Source: an uncultured Prevotellaceae bacterium
GTDB lineage: Bacteria; Bacteroidota; Bacteroidia; Bacteroidales; Bacteroidaceae
DNA length: 34,675 nucleotides
Assembly: GCA_900318915.1 (NCBI GenBank)
Contig: ONMI01000031.1
Span: 1-34,675 of the forward strand
Direction: 5' to 3'
Below are positions 25,019 through 32,615 of the stretch, one piece after another (the first letter of the stretch is position 1; each line of letters opens with the position of its first letter). Position numbers and translations under genes: made by a program. The notes under the pieces were generated by a model, which saw nothing but the letters and a program-made list of their open reading frames with translations, did no database searches and was not told the origin of the DNA.

Positions 25019-25978
25019 TTACTCATCGCGCAGACAGAAGGTGATGCGGCCTGTCTTGTCCATGAAGCCCCATTTCATATTGTATTTTCCTTTACCGATT
25101 ACCACGGCAAGGCCTTCCGAGTAGGTGATGTCGTCGCCTGTGTAGAGAATGTCGCTGTTCACCTGGAAGAGTCGTTTGCCTGTCTTGTCGATGATGAAGC
25201 AGGAGTCGGCCTTCTGGATTTGGGCCACTCCGTCATGGAATTTGCGGCCCCACCATCCTTCGGGCAATGTAATCACCATCTTGCCTGTGTGGTCGATATA
25301 GCCGCTTTGATAGTTCTCGCCGGTGGTTCTGACAGCGGCCAGCCCCTCGCTGAAGTCACCGTCTTGGCTGAAGATGCCGGGAAAGGCCTGCTTGCCTGTC
25401 TTGTCGATATAGCTGAACCACTCGTGCTCGCCGTCGACCATCACGGCGCAGAGTCCTTCATGGAAATCATTGCCGTTCCGTTCGGCGGGATTGTCATACT
25501 GGTAGGGAATTACCAACTCGCCCTTCGTGTTGATATAGCCTATCTGAAGGTTCTCGTTGCACACCAAGGCCATGCCGTCGCTGAAATCAAGGGCGAAATG
25601 ATACTGATAGGGAATCACGAGTTTGCCCTCGCCATTTACAAAGCCGTACTTTCCGTCCTCGTATTTCACGCTCAGTGCGTCGGGGTCCACCTTCTCCTCG
25701 GGTTCCGCCACCTGGTGTCCCTGCATGTCGATGTAAATCCGTTTGTCGTTCTTTGTCATGAAGGCTACGCCATTCTCAAACCTATACAGATAGGTGCATC
25801 CTTCGATGGCATTGGCGATGGCTTCGAAATTGTACTGTTCCTTTTCTTCCTCTTCGGTATCGACAGCTTTCACCGTCGTACTGTCGACCGTGCCTGTCGG
25901 TGCTTCTTTCTGTTTGCCGTTGCACGCGACCACAGTGGCGGCGCAAAGCAACAGCATGATTGATAGATACTTCTTCAT
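25019..25978 (-). CDS. WG-repeat lipoprotein
   Basis: A 319-residue lipoprotein: signal MKKYLSIMLLLCAATVVAC with lipobox Cys19, a short acidic/threonine linker, then five to six WG (beta-propeller-like) repeats, visible as YGFVNGEGKLVIPYQY, IGYINTKGELVIPYQYD, FSYIDKTGKQAFPGIF, SGYIDHTGKMVITLPE and WGFMDKTGRITF, each preceded by a 'dFsdGlA.V' phrase. WG-repeat proteins are envelope proteins of largely unknown role, probably binding other proteins. The gene follows the YARHG gene by 6 bp, so the two form an operon. Confidence 0.85.
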   Translation of the reverse strand: MKKYLSIMLLLCAATVVACNGKQKEAPTGTVDSTTVKAVDTEEEEKEQYNFEAIANAIEGCTYLYRFENGVAFMTKNDKRIYIDMQGHQVAEPEEKVDPDALSVKYEDGKYGFVNGEGKLVIPYQYHFALDFSDGMALVCNENLQIGYINTKGELVIPYQYDNPAERNGNDFHEGLCAVMVDGEHEWFSYIDKTGKQAFPGIFSQDGDFSEGLAAVRTTGENYQSGYIDHTGKMVITLPEGWWGRKFHDGVAQIQKADSCFIIDKTGKRLFQVNSDILYTGDDITYSEGLAVVIGKGKYNMKWGFMDKTGRITFCLRDE

Positions 25979-25984
25979 AGCTGT

Positions 25985-27133
25985 TTATAGACCAATATAT
26001 TTTTCCATTTTAACCAATATGCTTCCAGAGGGGTCGTGGCTTTTCTCGAGCCAGTTGCTGATGCGCCAGATGCCCCGTTCATAATCGAGCGAGAGAATGA
26101 CCTTCTGTCTGGAGCCGTGCCCTACGTCGACAAGCGTTAGGGTGGCTTCGGCCGTAGTGCCTGTCAGCAGTTCCACCTTGATGTCTCTCGCCTCCAGGGG
26201 AGTCTCCATGCCGGCTGTCCAATGTAGGTCGTCGACGAAGAGACGCTCCTCGACCGATGTCACGTTGCTTTCTTTGTCGTTCACGGCATCATAGACTTCA
26301 TTCCAATAGGTGGAATAGAACCTCTTGTCCAGATCAAAGGGATTCTGGTTCGAACCTTCTGCGAAAGTCTCGTTGACTGCATCAAAATACTTCCTTATCT
26401 GACCGGCTACAGCTTCTTCGGTCCAGTCTTCATGAGGGGCTGCCTCCACACCGTCGGACAGCGACTCGTCTGTCGGGTCGTCAGGTCTTGCAGCTTCCTC
26501 GCTCTTTATGAGTTGAAGGTTGGTCTTCTCGATGATGTTCAGCTTGATGGCATTGTTGTCTTTGCCAGGCTTGTACCAGCTGACCTTGCCGAAGTAGTCC
26601 TGCAAGTCTTTCGATTGGAAACGGTATCCATGATAGGCGAGAATCTTGTTGCGCAGCAGTCGCAGCTCGCTCTTGGTAGCGACATGACTCTGCAGGTAGG
26701 CACGATTGAGCAAAATACCGTTGACGGCGTTCCAAGGTTCCTCCTGTCCCATCATCTCCTGCATTTCCTCACATTGCTTCTCATTGTTGGTAGTGAGTGC
26801 CATCGTCCACATCACGTCGCCGTTGGGTTTGTGGATGGCCAGGAAATTCTCGCCCTCCTGACGAATGTGCTGCACTTTCCAGCCGAACTCCGCACCGAAG
26901 GGACAATCATCAGCCTGGCGGCTGGGGATGATTTTATATTCGCCCTCCTTCACCTTCTCCAGAGTCAGCTCATTGTCTTGAGAGGTGGTCATATAGACGT
27001 ATTTCCCCATTCTTATTTCCTTAACGGTGTAAAGGCTTTCACCGTCCCAGAACTTTTGGCCCAATCGAATGGTCTGTGCCTGTGCGGAGATAACGGCAAG
27101 GAAAGACAACATTAAAAAGATGGTTTTCTTCAT
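25985..27133 (-). CDS. YARHG-domain exported protein
   Basis: A 382-residue protein with a signal peptide (MKKTIFLMLSFLAVISAQAQ). An N-terminal beta-rich region of about 110 residues is followed by a YARHG domain at ~155-205 (LRLLRNKILAYHGYRFQSKD, DYFGKVSWYKPGKDN), an extracellular domain named for its motif and thought to act near the cell wall. An acidic linker follows, then a C-terminal DUF3828-like part (AGQIRKYFDAVNETFAEG ... VDDLHWTAGMETP) ending in a WRISNWL strand. Domain function is unproven. Coupled to the WG-repeat lipoprotein downstream. Confidence 0.78.
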   Translation of the reverse strand: MKKTIFLMLSFLAVISAQAQTIRLGQKFWDGESLYTVKEIRMGKYVYMTTSQDNELTLEKVKEGEYKIIPSRQADDCPFGAEFGWKVQHIRQEGENFLAIHKPNGDVMWTMALTTNNEKQCEEMQEMMGQEEPWNAVNGILLNRAYLQSHVATKSELRLLRNKILAYHGYRFQSKDLQDYFGKVSWYKPGKDNNAIKLNIIEKTNLQLIKSEEAARPDDPTDESLSDGVEAAPHEDWTEEAVAGQIRKYFDAVNETFAEGSNQNPFDLDKRFYSTYWNEVYDAVNDKESNVTSVEERLFVDDLHWTAGMETPLEARDIKVELLTGTTAEATLTLVDVGHGSRQKVILSLDYERGIWRISNWLEKSHDPSGSILVKMEKYIGL

Positions 27134-27185
27134 AAAATGATATTCTTTGTAGATAGTTGTTCTTTATCAGTTGTCAGTCATATCG

Positions 27186-27752
27186 CTATTCGGCGAAGCC
27201 AAGGAACTCCTTAAGCCCTTCTGCTTTCTCGAGGTCGTCTCGGTCCACGTAGAATGGACCGGGTGGAACCAACTCAAGATACTTGTCCAAGAACTCCTCC
27301 CATGGAAGTTTGAAAAAGGCGGGCGGAATGAAGAATGTTCTCGATGCGCCGGCTGAGCGGTTGCCGGCCTGTACATAGGTCGAAAAGCCTCCTAATTGAT
27401 GTTTCCGAATTTGATATATTTCCAGTCCCCAGTCGCCGCTGCATCTACGTGATGCCTCCACTTTGAAGTTCTCCGTCACGGGATTCTCATCTTCAATCCA
27501 GCTGTGGTGGTGGCCGATGACGGTTTGGATGAACTTCTCGGCATCGCAGTTCAACACTTCACGGTCTATCTGTCCGTCTTTCCAGTCGAAATAGGTCACA
27601 TATTGATATTCGCCGTTTTCTTGTTCGATGGCGTAGGACCACTCTTTCCTGAACATTTCTTTCTTCGCCCAGGGATAGAGTTCCTTCATCCGCTCCAATG
27701 CCTTGTCGATATAGGCATTCACGTCGTAACCGTAGGGAAATTTCTCGTTCAT
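27186..27752 (-). CDS. Hypothetical cytoplasmic protein, 188 residues
   Basis: Begins MNEKFPYGYDVNAYIDKALE at an ATG 30 bp after a promoter element. No signal peptide or membrane helix. It is rich in aromatic and acidic residues, with striking segments VIGHHHSWIEDENPV (three consecutive His), SRRCSGDWGLEIYQIRKHQ and RTFFIPPAFFKLPWEEFLD. Overall composition resembles immunity-type or phage-defence accessory proteins, but I do not recognise a family and claim no function. It precedes the YARHG gene by 52 bp. Confidence 0.6.
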   Translation of the reverse strand: MNEKFPYGYDVNAYIDKALERMKELYPWAKKEMFRKEWSYAIEQENGEYQYVTYFDWKDGQIDREVLNCDAEKFIQTVIGHHHSWIEDENPVTENFKVEASRRCSGDWGLEIYQIRKHQLGGFSTYVQAGNRSAGASRTFFIPPAFFKLPWEEFLDKYLELVPPGPFYVDRDDLEKAEGLKEFLGFAE

Positions 27753-27781
27753 GGCAAAAGGTCTTTAGTTATTTCATGGCA

Positions 27782-27789
27782 CAAATATA
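27782..27789 (-). promoter_or_regulatory. -7 element (TATATTTG) for the 188-residue hypothetical
   Basis: TATATTTG on the minus strand is a perfect TAnnTTTG, 29 bp upstream of the ATG at 27752. Confidence 0.6.
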
Positions 27790-27819
27790 ATAAAAAAAGC
27801 CGGAATGGTGCTGCACGAC

Positions 27820-27969
27820 TCATTTATAATTGTCAGAATCCTTAGTATAGGGGTCGTAATCCACGACAGTCTCTCTGCCCTGATTGTCGGGAAAGGTGAG
27901 ATAACGGTGCAGGAAGAAGATGCCACCGCCGATTGTTGTCTTACTTGTGAATTGATACCGAATTATCAT
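27820..27969 (-). pseudogene. 49-codon frame, likely gene remnant
   Basis: In the otherwise gene-free stretch 27790-28278, the minus strand reads MIIRYQFTSKTTIGGGIFFL, then HRYLTFPDNQGRETVVDYD, then a charged end and TGA at 27820. The composition looks like a folded protein, and an AAAGGGGAA precedes the ATG. A stop (TAA) lies only six codons upstream of it. It may be the surviving C-terminus of a deleted gene or a genuine miniprotein; no family recognised. The remaining ~310 bp up to 28278 show only AT-rich sequence and no hairpin terminator for tatC. Confidence 0.35.
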
Positions 27970-28278
27970 TTCCCCTTTGTTTATGGGCTCTTAAGAGGGG
28001 CGAGGTACAATGGCGGTACAAGAAGGCCTTTTTCACCCCCATATAGAGCCATTTTGGGTTAATTAGTTAAGTGGAGTGCTAATCACCCATACCTGTATTT
28101 TGTAGAATTGTTGAATTCATTGGGGGAACAATCAACCCACTGTTTTTGGCATTACTGTTGAAAATTAGCGGGTTCTTATGCTCAGTTGCTTATCTTAATA
28201 AGATGGTAATAAAATATATGTACCTACATTTCGATACCTCAATCAGTCTGTCATTGGTGATGCATCTTTTAGCTTTAT

Positions 28279-29139
28279 TCATAATTGAGAAGTAAATTCA
28301 CTTGGCATGCTAATTCTATGGTATTTCTTAACAATCCATAAGCTCAATTCGAATAACATATAAAGAGGAATGACAACAAGAAGCAATGTCATAACATCGG
28401 GAGGCGTAATAACAGCTGCAATTATTGCTATCACTATAATTGCATGCTTTCTATAACCTGATATTTTATCATAGCAAACGATATCATTTATTGCTAAAAT
28501 GTAGGATATTATTGGTAATAAAAATATCAACCCCATGACTAGCGATAGAGATGTAAACGTATCCATATAGGAGTCAAGGGTTATTGTGCTATGCACTTTA
28601 GCAGCTACGCTATATGTTCCTAAAAATCTAACAGAAAATGGAAATATAACAAAGTAGTTAATGGTCATCCCCAGAAGAAACATGAAGTACATAGAAAGCA
28701 TCAATGTCCAAGAGATTTTCTTCTCGTTTTCATATAACGCGGGAGTAATAAACCGGATTATTTCAAATAAAATGTATGGAGAAGATATAAGTAGGCCCAA
28801 ATAAAGTGAAGTTGAAAAATGAGTCATAAACTGGCTGCTTAATTCAGTCGTTATCAAGCTGACTTCAAATTTCTCAAATAAGAAACTAATGCCAATTTTA
28901 CTAAGTATGGACTCCAGACTTTTATATGTTATAAAATCAGAATCGCAAGGAGCTAAAATAATTTCAAATGTCGCATCTTTGAAATAAAAGACCAAGAATG
29001 AAGATACAAAAACTACAACAATTGTGCGTAATAACATTTGGCGGAACACCTCAAGGTGTCCGCTAAATGTCATCAATGAAGAGTCAGAATTTCTATTTTT
29101 CCCCCGTTTCTGATTCTGTGGTTTCTTTGGATTCTGCAT
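28279..29139 (-). CDS. tatC: Twin-arginine translocase subunit TatC
   Basis: A 286-residue six-helix membrane protein, the Tat receptor that binds the twin-arginine signal. Seen: [17 protein letters not shown] (conserved N-terminal Glu region of TatC), [22 protein letters not shown] (cytoplasmic/periplasmic loop with conserved Pro and Glu), and the C-terminal [24 protein letters not shown] with the invariant TPPD. The start is uncertain: ATG at 29139 adds a basic tail ([13 protein letters not shown]) and overlaps tatA by 47 bp; ATG at 29073 (MTFSGHLEV) lies 19 bp after the tatA stop. Last gene of the cysteine-repeat peptide operon. AT-rich unlike the housekeeping genes, so probably a cluster-dedicated Tat. 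Confidence 0.9.
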   Translation of the reverse strand: MQNPKKPQNQKRGKNRNSDSSLMTFSGHLEVFRQMLLRTIVVVFVSSFLVFYFKDATFEIILAPCDSDFITYKSLESILSKIGISFLFEKFEVSLITTELSSQFMTHFSTSLYLGLLISSPYILFEIIRFITPALYENEKKISWTLMLSMYFMFLLGMTINYFVIFPFSVRFLGTYSVAAKVHSTITLDSYMDTFTSLSLVMGLIFLLPIISYILAINDIVCYDKISGYRKHAIIVIAIIAAVITPPDVMTLLLVVIPLYMLFELSLWIVKKYHRISMPSEFTSQL

Positions 29140-29323
29140 TCTGTTCTTGTTCTTTCTTTTCTTCTGGTATGGGCTCGTTCATTCCTTTTTTGAAAAACTG
29201 CATGCCCTGTCCAAGCCCCTTCATCATTTCAGGAAATTTTTTACCACCAAAAAGCAAAAGGACGAGAGCTCCTATTAATAGAAGTTCTGTTGTGCCAATA
29301 AATAACGGTACTATTGCTAGCAT
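29093..29323 (-). CDS. tatA: Twin-arginine translocase subunit TatA/E
   Basis: A 76-residue TatA-type protein: short N-terminal membrane helix ([18 protein letters not shown]), the FGGKKFPE hinge (family FGxxKLPE), an amphipathic helix ([16 protein letters not shown]) and a charged glutamate/lysine tail. It multimerises to form the Tat conducting element. With no TatB in the cluster it resembles minimal TatA-TatC systems. It sits 11 bp after the 90-residue accessory gene and before tatC. Confidence 0.9.
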   Translation of the reverse strand: MLAIVPLFIGTTELLLIGALVLLLFGGKKFPEMMKGLGQGMQFFKKGMNEPIPEEKKEQEQNAESKETTESETGEK

Positions 29324-29334
29324 AAGTATAGAAT

Positions 29335-29607
29335 TTAGTTAGTTACTAAGTTTATCTCACAAGTGTCAAAATTAATTTCCCAGCTTCCATTTTCAGAAGA
29401 TTCCCAGTTATACTTTTGAGAAGTTCGATTCCACCATTCTTGAAATTTTGCGGTGGTTTCACCCATATCTTTTACGAGTTTCTCGTACAATGCGTCATTG
29501 TCTGGAGTTAGAATCTTAGCCAACTCTGAAAGACCATTTTTCCTCTCATAGAGAGCCTGAATAACATCCCGTTCCTCAGGAGTTACAGAACCTACTTTTT
29601 TAATCAT
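29335..29607 (-). CDS. CXXX repeat peptide modification system accessory protein
   Basis: A 90-residue soluble protein ([20 protein letters not shown]) with an N-terminal helical part ([20 protein letters not shown]), [15 protein letters not shown] and a beta-like end ([17 protein letters not shown]). By position and length it matches a small family I recall as the 'CXXX repeat peptide modification system protein' (TIGR04116), always next to the maturases. The alternating WxI-F-CxI end could bind a peptide leader, which would make it a recognition/chaperone subunit; this is inference. Spaced 11 bp on either side within the operon. Confidence 0.72.
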   Translation of the reverse strand: MIKKVGSVTPEERDVIQALYERKNGLSELAKILTPDNDALYEKLVKDMGETTAKFQEWWNRTSQKYNWESSENGSWEINFDTCEINLVTN

Positions 29608-29618
29608 AATTTACTAAT

Positions 29619-30551
29619 TTAAATATTGTCGAAAGGATCTAAATAATTAATATCTGGTATTATTTGAGCCTCGTAGCCGATATCTCTCATTTTTGCCGAA
29701 AGTTCTTTTGAAACATTCCTTTCTATATGAGAAACAACGCATTGCTCATGACTAGGAGTATTTATTTCCTGTGTAATCTTTTGATTAAGCCAAAGACATC
29801 GATTACATTGAAAAGAATCACATAATTGACATAAAGGGCAATTCTTCAAATGGAGAAGATGTGCATTTTTAATGTCAAGTCCTTTTCTCAGGTCGCCAAT
29901 ACTTCTATCATATACTGGTTGCATGTAATTAAGTCCAGTATCTATTTTCATCATTTCATCATAATAGAAAGCTGGACATAAGTAGAATTTCCCATTTGGA
30001 GCAATAGTAATATTGCTGACGCCTGCATTACAATTTGACATTTTAGACAAGGATATTCTATCGGTCAAAAGATTCAATTCTCGTTTATTTCCTTCTGACA
30101 TCTCGCTGATGACAACTTCCATTAACACGCGAAGCGCTGATTCATACTGATCTATTTTGTCATCTCTAAATAATTGAATATCTGTATAATTAATTGTGAG
30201 ACGCTTCGTTTGCTTTAGCAAGCGCCCTATCATATGTACATTTTCAATCATATCATTTATTGATATGCTGAGAACTACAGTTGAAGAATGAACATCACTT
30301 GGAATTCCATAGTATACCTCCACGTCTTTTCCTATTTTAACATTGTCTATGGTTTCCATCAAACTACAATATTTTTCAGGCAACTCATAAGGAGGCATAA
30401 CATATTGAATCATTAAGTTATATTTCATACCAAAAAAAATAGCACCTTGTAAAACGTCAATAGGCATTAAATTCTTTGACGATAAGGGGTTTGCAGCGTG
30501 ACAATATGAAACGCTCGTATCATCTAATAATATAACTAAATATTGCAACAT
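29619..30551 (-). CDS. CXXX repeat peptide maturase (SPASM-like cysteines, no CxxxCxxC)
   Basis: A 310-residue protein. Its N-terminal half has the alternating strand/helix look of a TIM-barrel remnant but no radical-SAM CxxxCxxC. The C-terminal part has eight cysteines in a SPASM-like order: Cys174 (SNCNAGVSN), Cys192 (KFYLCPAF), Cys238/241/244 (NCPLCQLCDSFQC), Cys249, Cys252 and Cys271, so it may hold one or two auxiliary iron-sulfur clusters. It fits what I recall as TIGR04119, CXXX repeat peptide maturase. Its start overlaps the radical SAM stop by 16 bases, implying a stoichiometric partner. A role as a substrate-binding or electron-relay subunit is inferred. Confidence 0.75.
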   Translation of the reverse strand: MLQYLVILLDDTSVSYCHAANPLSSKNLMPIDVLQGAIFFGMKYNLMIQYVMPPYELPEKYCSLMETIDNVKIGKDVEVYYGIPSDVHSSTVVLSISINDMIENVHMIGRLLKQTKRLTINYTDIQLFRDDKIDQYESALRVLMEVVISEMSEGNKRELNLLTDRISLSKMSNCNAGVSNITIAPNGKFYLCPAFYYDEMMKIDTGLNYMQPVYDRSIGDLRKGLDIKNAHLLHLKNCPLCQLCDSFQCNRCLWLNQKITQEINTPSHEQCVVSHIERNVSKELSAKMRDIGYEAQIIPDINYLDPFDNI

Positions 30552-31741
30552 GATTCAAATTTATTAGAATGATGATAATGTTCCAATTCTATCTTACGGT
30601 AGAGCTTGTTCCAATAATAGTTATTAGCATAGACTTGTGCCTTGTGCATTTTACATATTGCTGTACTACGTTGATATAATGTATATGTTTCTGCACTATC
30701 AAAATTTTCTGCTTGGCACCAAGCACAACCAGAAGCTATTTCGCATTTCATACATTCTTCTGGTGATTGAGAGGATCTATTAAGTAACAAAAAAGGACGT
30801 ACTTTATTTTTGTTAATACCTTCTTCTATGTTACCAATATCCCATGATTTTTTTTCTCGAAGAGAATATTGGGCAAATCTTGTGCAAGGATAAAAAATAC
30901 CAGCAGAATCAATAGCTAGCATTTTTCCTGCACCACACCAATTTTCGTTGTTATTATCATCTAAAGGCTTACCGATGCTCTCATCAAAAAAAGAACAAGA
31001 ACTAGTCTTGAAAAGGTCTTTGTCGATGATTTCATCAGCTAGCTCAATTAACTGTTGCTCAAAAATAATTTCATCGCCAGGCTTCCAGACTTTTTCAAAG
31101 ACACAGTTTATATTAACTTGGTGAATTCCAAGACTAAAAAGATGCAATACAGACTCTTTAATATATGGTATGTCGGCAGAAGATATAGTTACTTTTGTTC
31201 CTGTATTTGGAAATTGCTTCAGCCAAAGAGGAATATTTTTGACTACATCGTTGTAGGAACCTTTATTACTTGTTTTGTATACCCTATTGAGATCATGCTT
31301 TAGCTGTGTGCCATCTATGGTAATACCTATGCTTAAGTGGTCTATATTCTTTGATATGTACTTTTGTACTCTCTCGTTATCGTAATTCAATCCGTTTGTC
31401 GATATTGAAAACCGATAAGAGTTAAACCAATGGTGATTCAATGTGTACATCTGTACTTTTATATAATCGCTGATTTTATCAATCAAGTCTATTTCCAAAA
31501 AAGGTTCACCACCTATAAAGTCCCATATGACAGATTCTTGATTAAATAATTTGTCATCCTCTTTTCCTAAAATATAATCAACCGCCCGTTTGGCTACATC
31601 AAACGACATTCTCTCATTGGAATTTTTACCAACGAGATAACAATATTTGCAAGCCAATTGACAGTCTTTTGTGACAATAAATGTAATTTCTTTTGCCACA
31701 CCTTCTTGCCAACTTTTCGATTGTTCGGTAATATTAATCAT
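30536..31741 (-). CDS. Radical SAM/SPASM peptide maturase, CXXX-repeat target family
   Basis: A 401-residue radical SAM enzyme. The 4Fe-4S site is CQLACKYCYL (Cys27, Cys31, Cys34), with the SAM-binding GGEP at 77-80 and SISTNGLN at 112-119. The C-terminal SPASM-type region has Cys269 (NWCGAGK), Cys286 (FYPCTRF), Cys330, Cys333, Cys339, Cys342 and Cys363, enough for two auxiliary clusters. Such enzymes install thioether or C-C links in ribosomal peptides. Encoded 21 bp after the cysteine-repeat precursor, its evident substrate. This corresponds to the family I recall as TIGR04115. Which chemistry it performs on the CxxxC array is unknown. Confidence 0.88.
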   Translation of the reverse strand: MINITEQSKSWQEGVAKEITFIVTKDCQLACKYCYLVGKNSNERMSFDVAKRAVDYILGKEDDKLFNQESVIWDFIGGEPFLEIDLIDKISDYIKVQMYTLNHHWFNSYRFSISTNGLNYDNERVQKYISKNIDHLSIGITIDGTQLKHDLNRVYKTSNKGSYNDVVKNIPLWLKQFPNTGTKVTISSADIPYIKESVLHLFSLGIHQVNINCVFEKVWKPGDEIIFEQQLIELADEIIDKDLFKTSSCSFFDESIGKPLDDNNNENWCGAGKMLAIDSAGIFYPCTRFAQYSLREKKSWDIGNIEEGINKNKVRPFLLLNRSSQSPEECMKCEIASGCAWCQAENFDSAETYTLYQRSTAICKMHKAQVYANNYYWNKLYRKIELEHYHHSNKFESCCNI

Positions 31742-31762
31742 TATGGGTCAATTAAGTTGTTG

Positions 31763-32563
31763 CTAATTGCATCGAGTACATCTACCACGACATCCCCCGC
31801 AAGAACCAGAACAATTGTAAGAACAGCTTCTGCTACAACTTCCGCTACAAACTCCCGAACAAGAACTGGAACAGCCACCACATCCTGTTGCGCATGCACC
31901 TGAACAAGTGGAAGAACACCTTCCTGTACATTTACTGGAACATGAGCCACCACACCCTGAACTTCCGGATCCTCCACTATAACCTCCAGAGTTTCCAGAA
32001 CTCATAAATGAACAAGTTCCTGAACAGTTGCTAGCACAATTTCTAGTACATGAAATAGAACACCCAGTACTACAGTTGCTAGCACAATTTTGGGTACATG
32101 TAAAAGAACACCCAGTACTACAGTTGCTAGCACAATTTTGGGTACATGTAAAAGAACACCCAGTACTACAGTTATTAGCACAATTACGAGAGCAACCATA
32201 TTCGCAAGAACCACTACAACTGGTACAAGCACTTTTACACCCTAAAGAGCATGAGCCAGTACAACTAGTGCAACCATTAGAACAGCCGAACCAGCAATTC
32301 TCACATGATTGACCTGAGGCAAAGACTCTGAATGGAAAGTGAGAAAGGAGTAATCCGCCAATAACCGGTAAAACTGTTTTAGCAACACGCTTGAAGAATC
32401 CTCGTCTTGTTTGTAATTCTTCTTCCACAAGATTAGAGTCTTCAGAACTAAGTGCTTCTTCAGAAGTGGGCTTTTGATCAGATGACTGAGAGTCTTGCTG
32501 GTTTTCCGTACCTTCAATTACTCTTTTTTCGTCGATGTCTTCTTTTCTATTATTATTTTTCAT
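31763..32563 (-). CDS. CXXX-repeat radical SAM target peptide with Tat signal
   Basis: A 266-residue precursor. Residues 1-52 are a cysteine-free, acidic leader; 53-82 are a twin-arginine signal (TRRGFFKR, then hydrophobic TVLPVIGGLLLSHFPF, likely cut after VFA at 82). The mature ~184 residues hold 43 cysteines, every fourth residue from Cys116 to Cys184 and again 204-228 and 231-255, with six CxxC contractions. A Gly/Ser linker (185-203) divides two blocks. Spacer residues are Ser, Gly, Thr, Asn, with hardly any hydrophobics. A 16-residue unit (CSTGCSFTCTQNCASN) is repeated. It is the first gene of the operon, 21 bp before the radical SAM gene. Known to me only as the predicted target of this radical SAM family. 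Confidence 0.88.
   Translation of the reverse strand: MKNNNRKEDIDEKRVIEGTENQQDSQSSDQKPTSEEALSSEDSNLVEEELQTRRGFFKRVAKTVLPVIGGLLLSHFPFRVFASGQSCENCWFGCSNGCTSCTGSCSLGCKSACTSCSGSCEYGCSRNCANNCSTGCSFTCTQNCASNCSTGCSFTCTQNCASNCSTGCSISCTRNCASNCSGTCSFMSSGNSGGYSGGSGSSGCGGSCSSKCTGRCSSTCSGACATGCGGCSSSCSGVCSGSCSRSCSYNCSGSCGGCRGRCTRCN
32015..32206 (-). repeat. 48-bp tandem repeat inside the precursor gene
   Basis: Two copies identical over 48 bp lie at 32063-32110 and 32111-32158 (plus-strand start CCCAGTACTACAGTTGCTAG). Diverged copies flank them at 32015-32062 and from 32159 on. Each encodes 16 residues, i.e. four Cxxx units, so repeat gain or loss keeps frame and cysteine phase. Confidence 0.85.
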
Positions 32564-32595
32564 TGATTATCTTTTAGGATATTATCATTATTAAA

Positions 32596-32603
32596 CAAAG
32601 GTA
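32596..32603 (-). promoter_or_regulatory. -7 element (TACCTTTG) for the cysteine-repeat peptide operon
   Basis: TACCTTTG on the minus strand matches TAnnTTTG, 32 bp upstream of the precursor ATG at 32563. No convincing -33 TTTG was found; that position falls within the hsdM remnant. Confidence 0.55.
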
Positions 32604-32615
32604 TTTGCCTATCTA

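Noticed and set aside
28219-28296. 25-codon plus-strand frame next to the tatC end
   Set aside because: Too short, no ribosome site, and it overlaps tatC antisense.
32002-32312. Open frames in other phases across the precursor gene (Leu/Gln-rich and Val-rich)
   Set aside because: They simply re-read the 48-bp repeats; the Cys-rich frame carries the Tat signal and the operon position.
31763-32563. Cysteine-repeat protein considered as a metallothionein or keratin-like structural protein unrelated to the maturases
   Set aside because: The adjoining radical SAM/SPASM genes, the 21-bp spacing and the twin-arginine signal next to tatAC make a modified, exported peptide the better reading.
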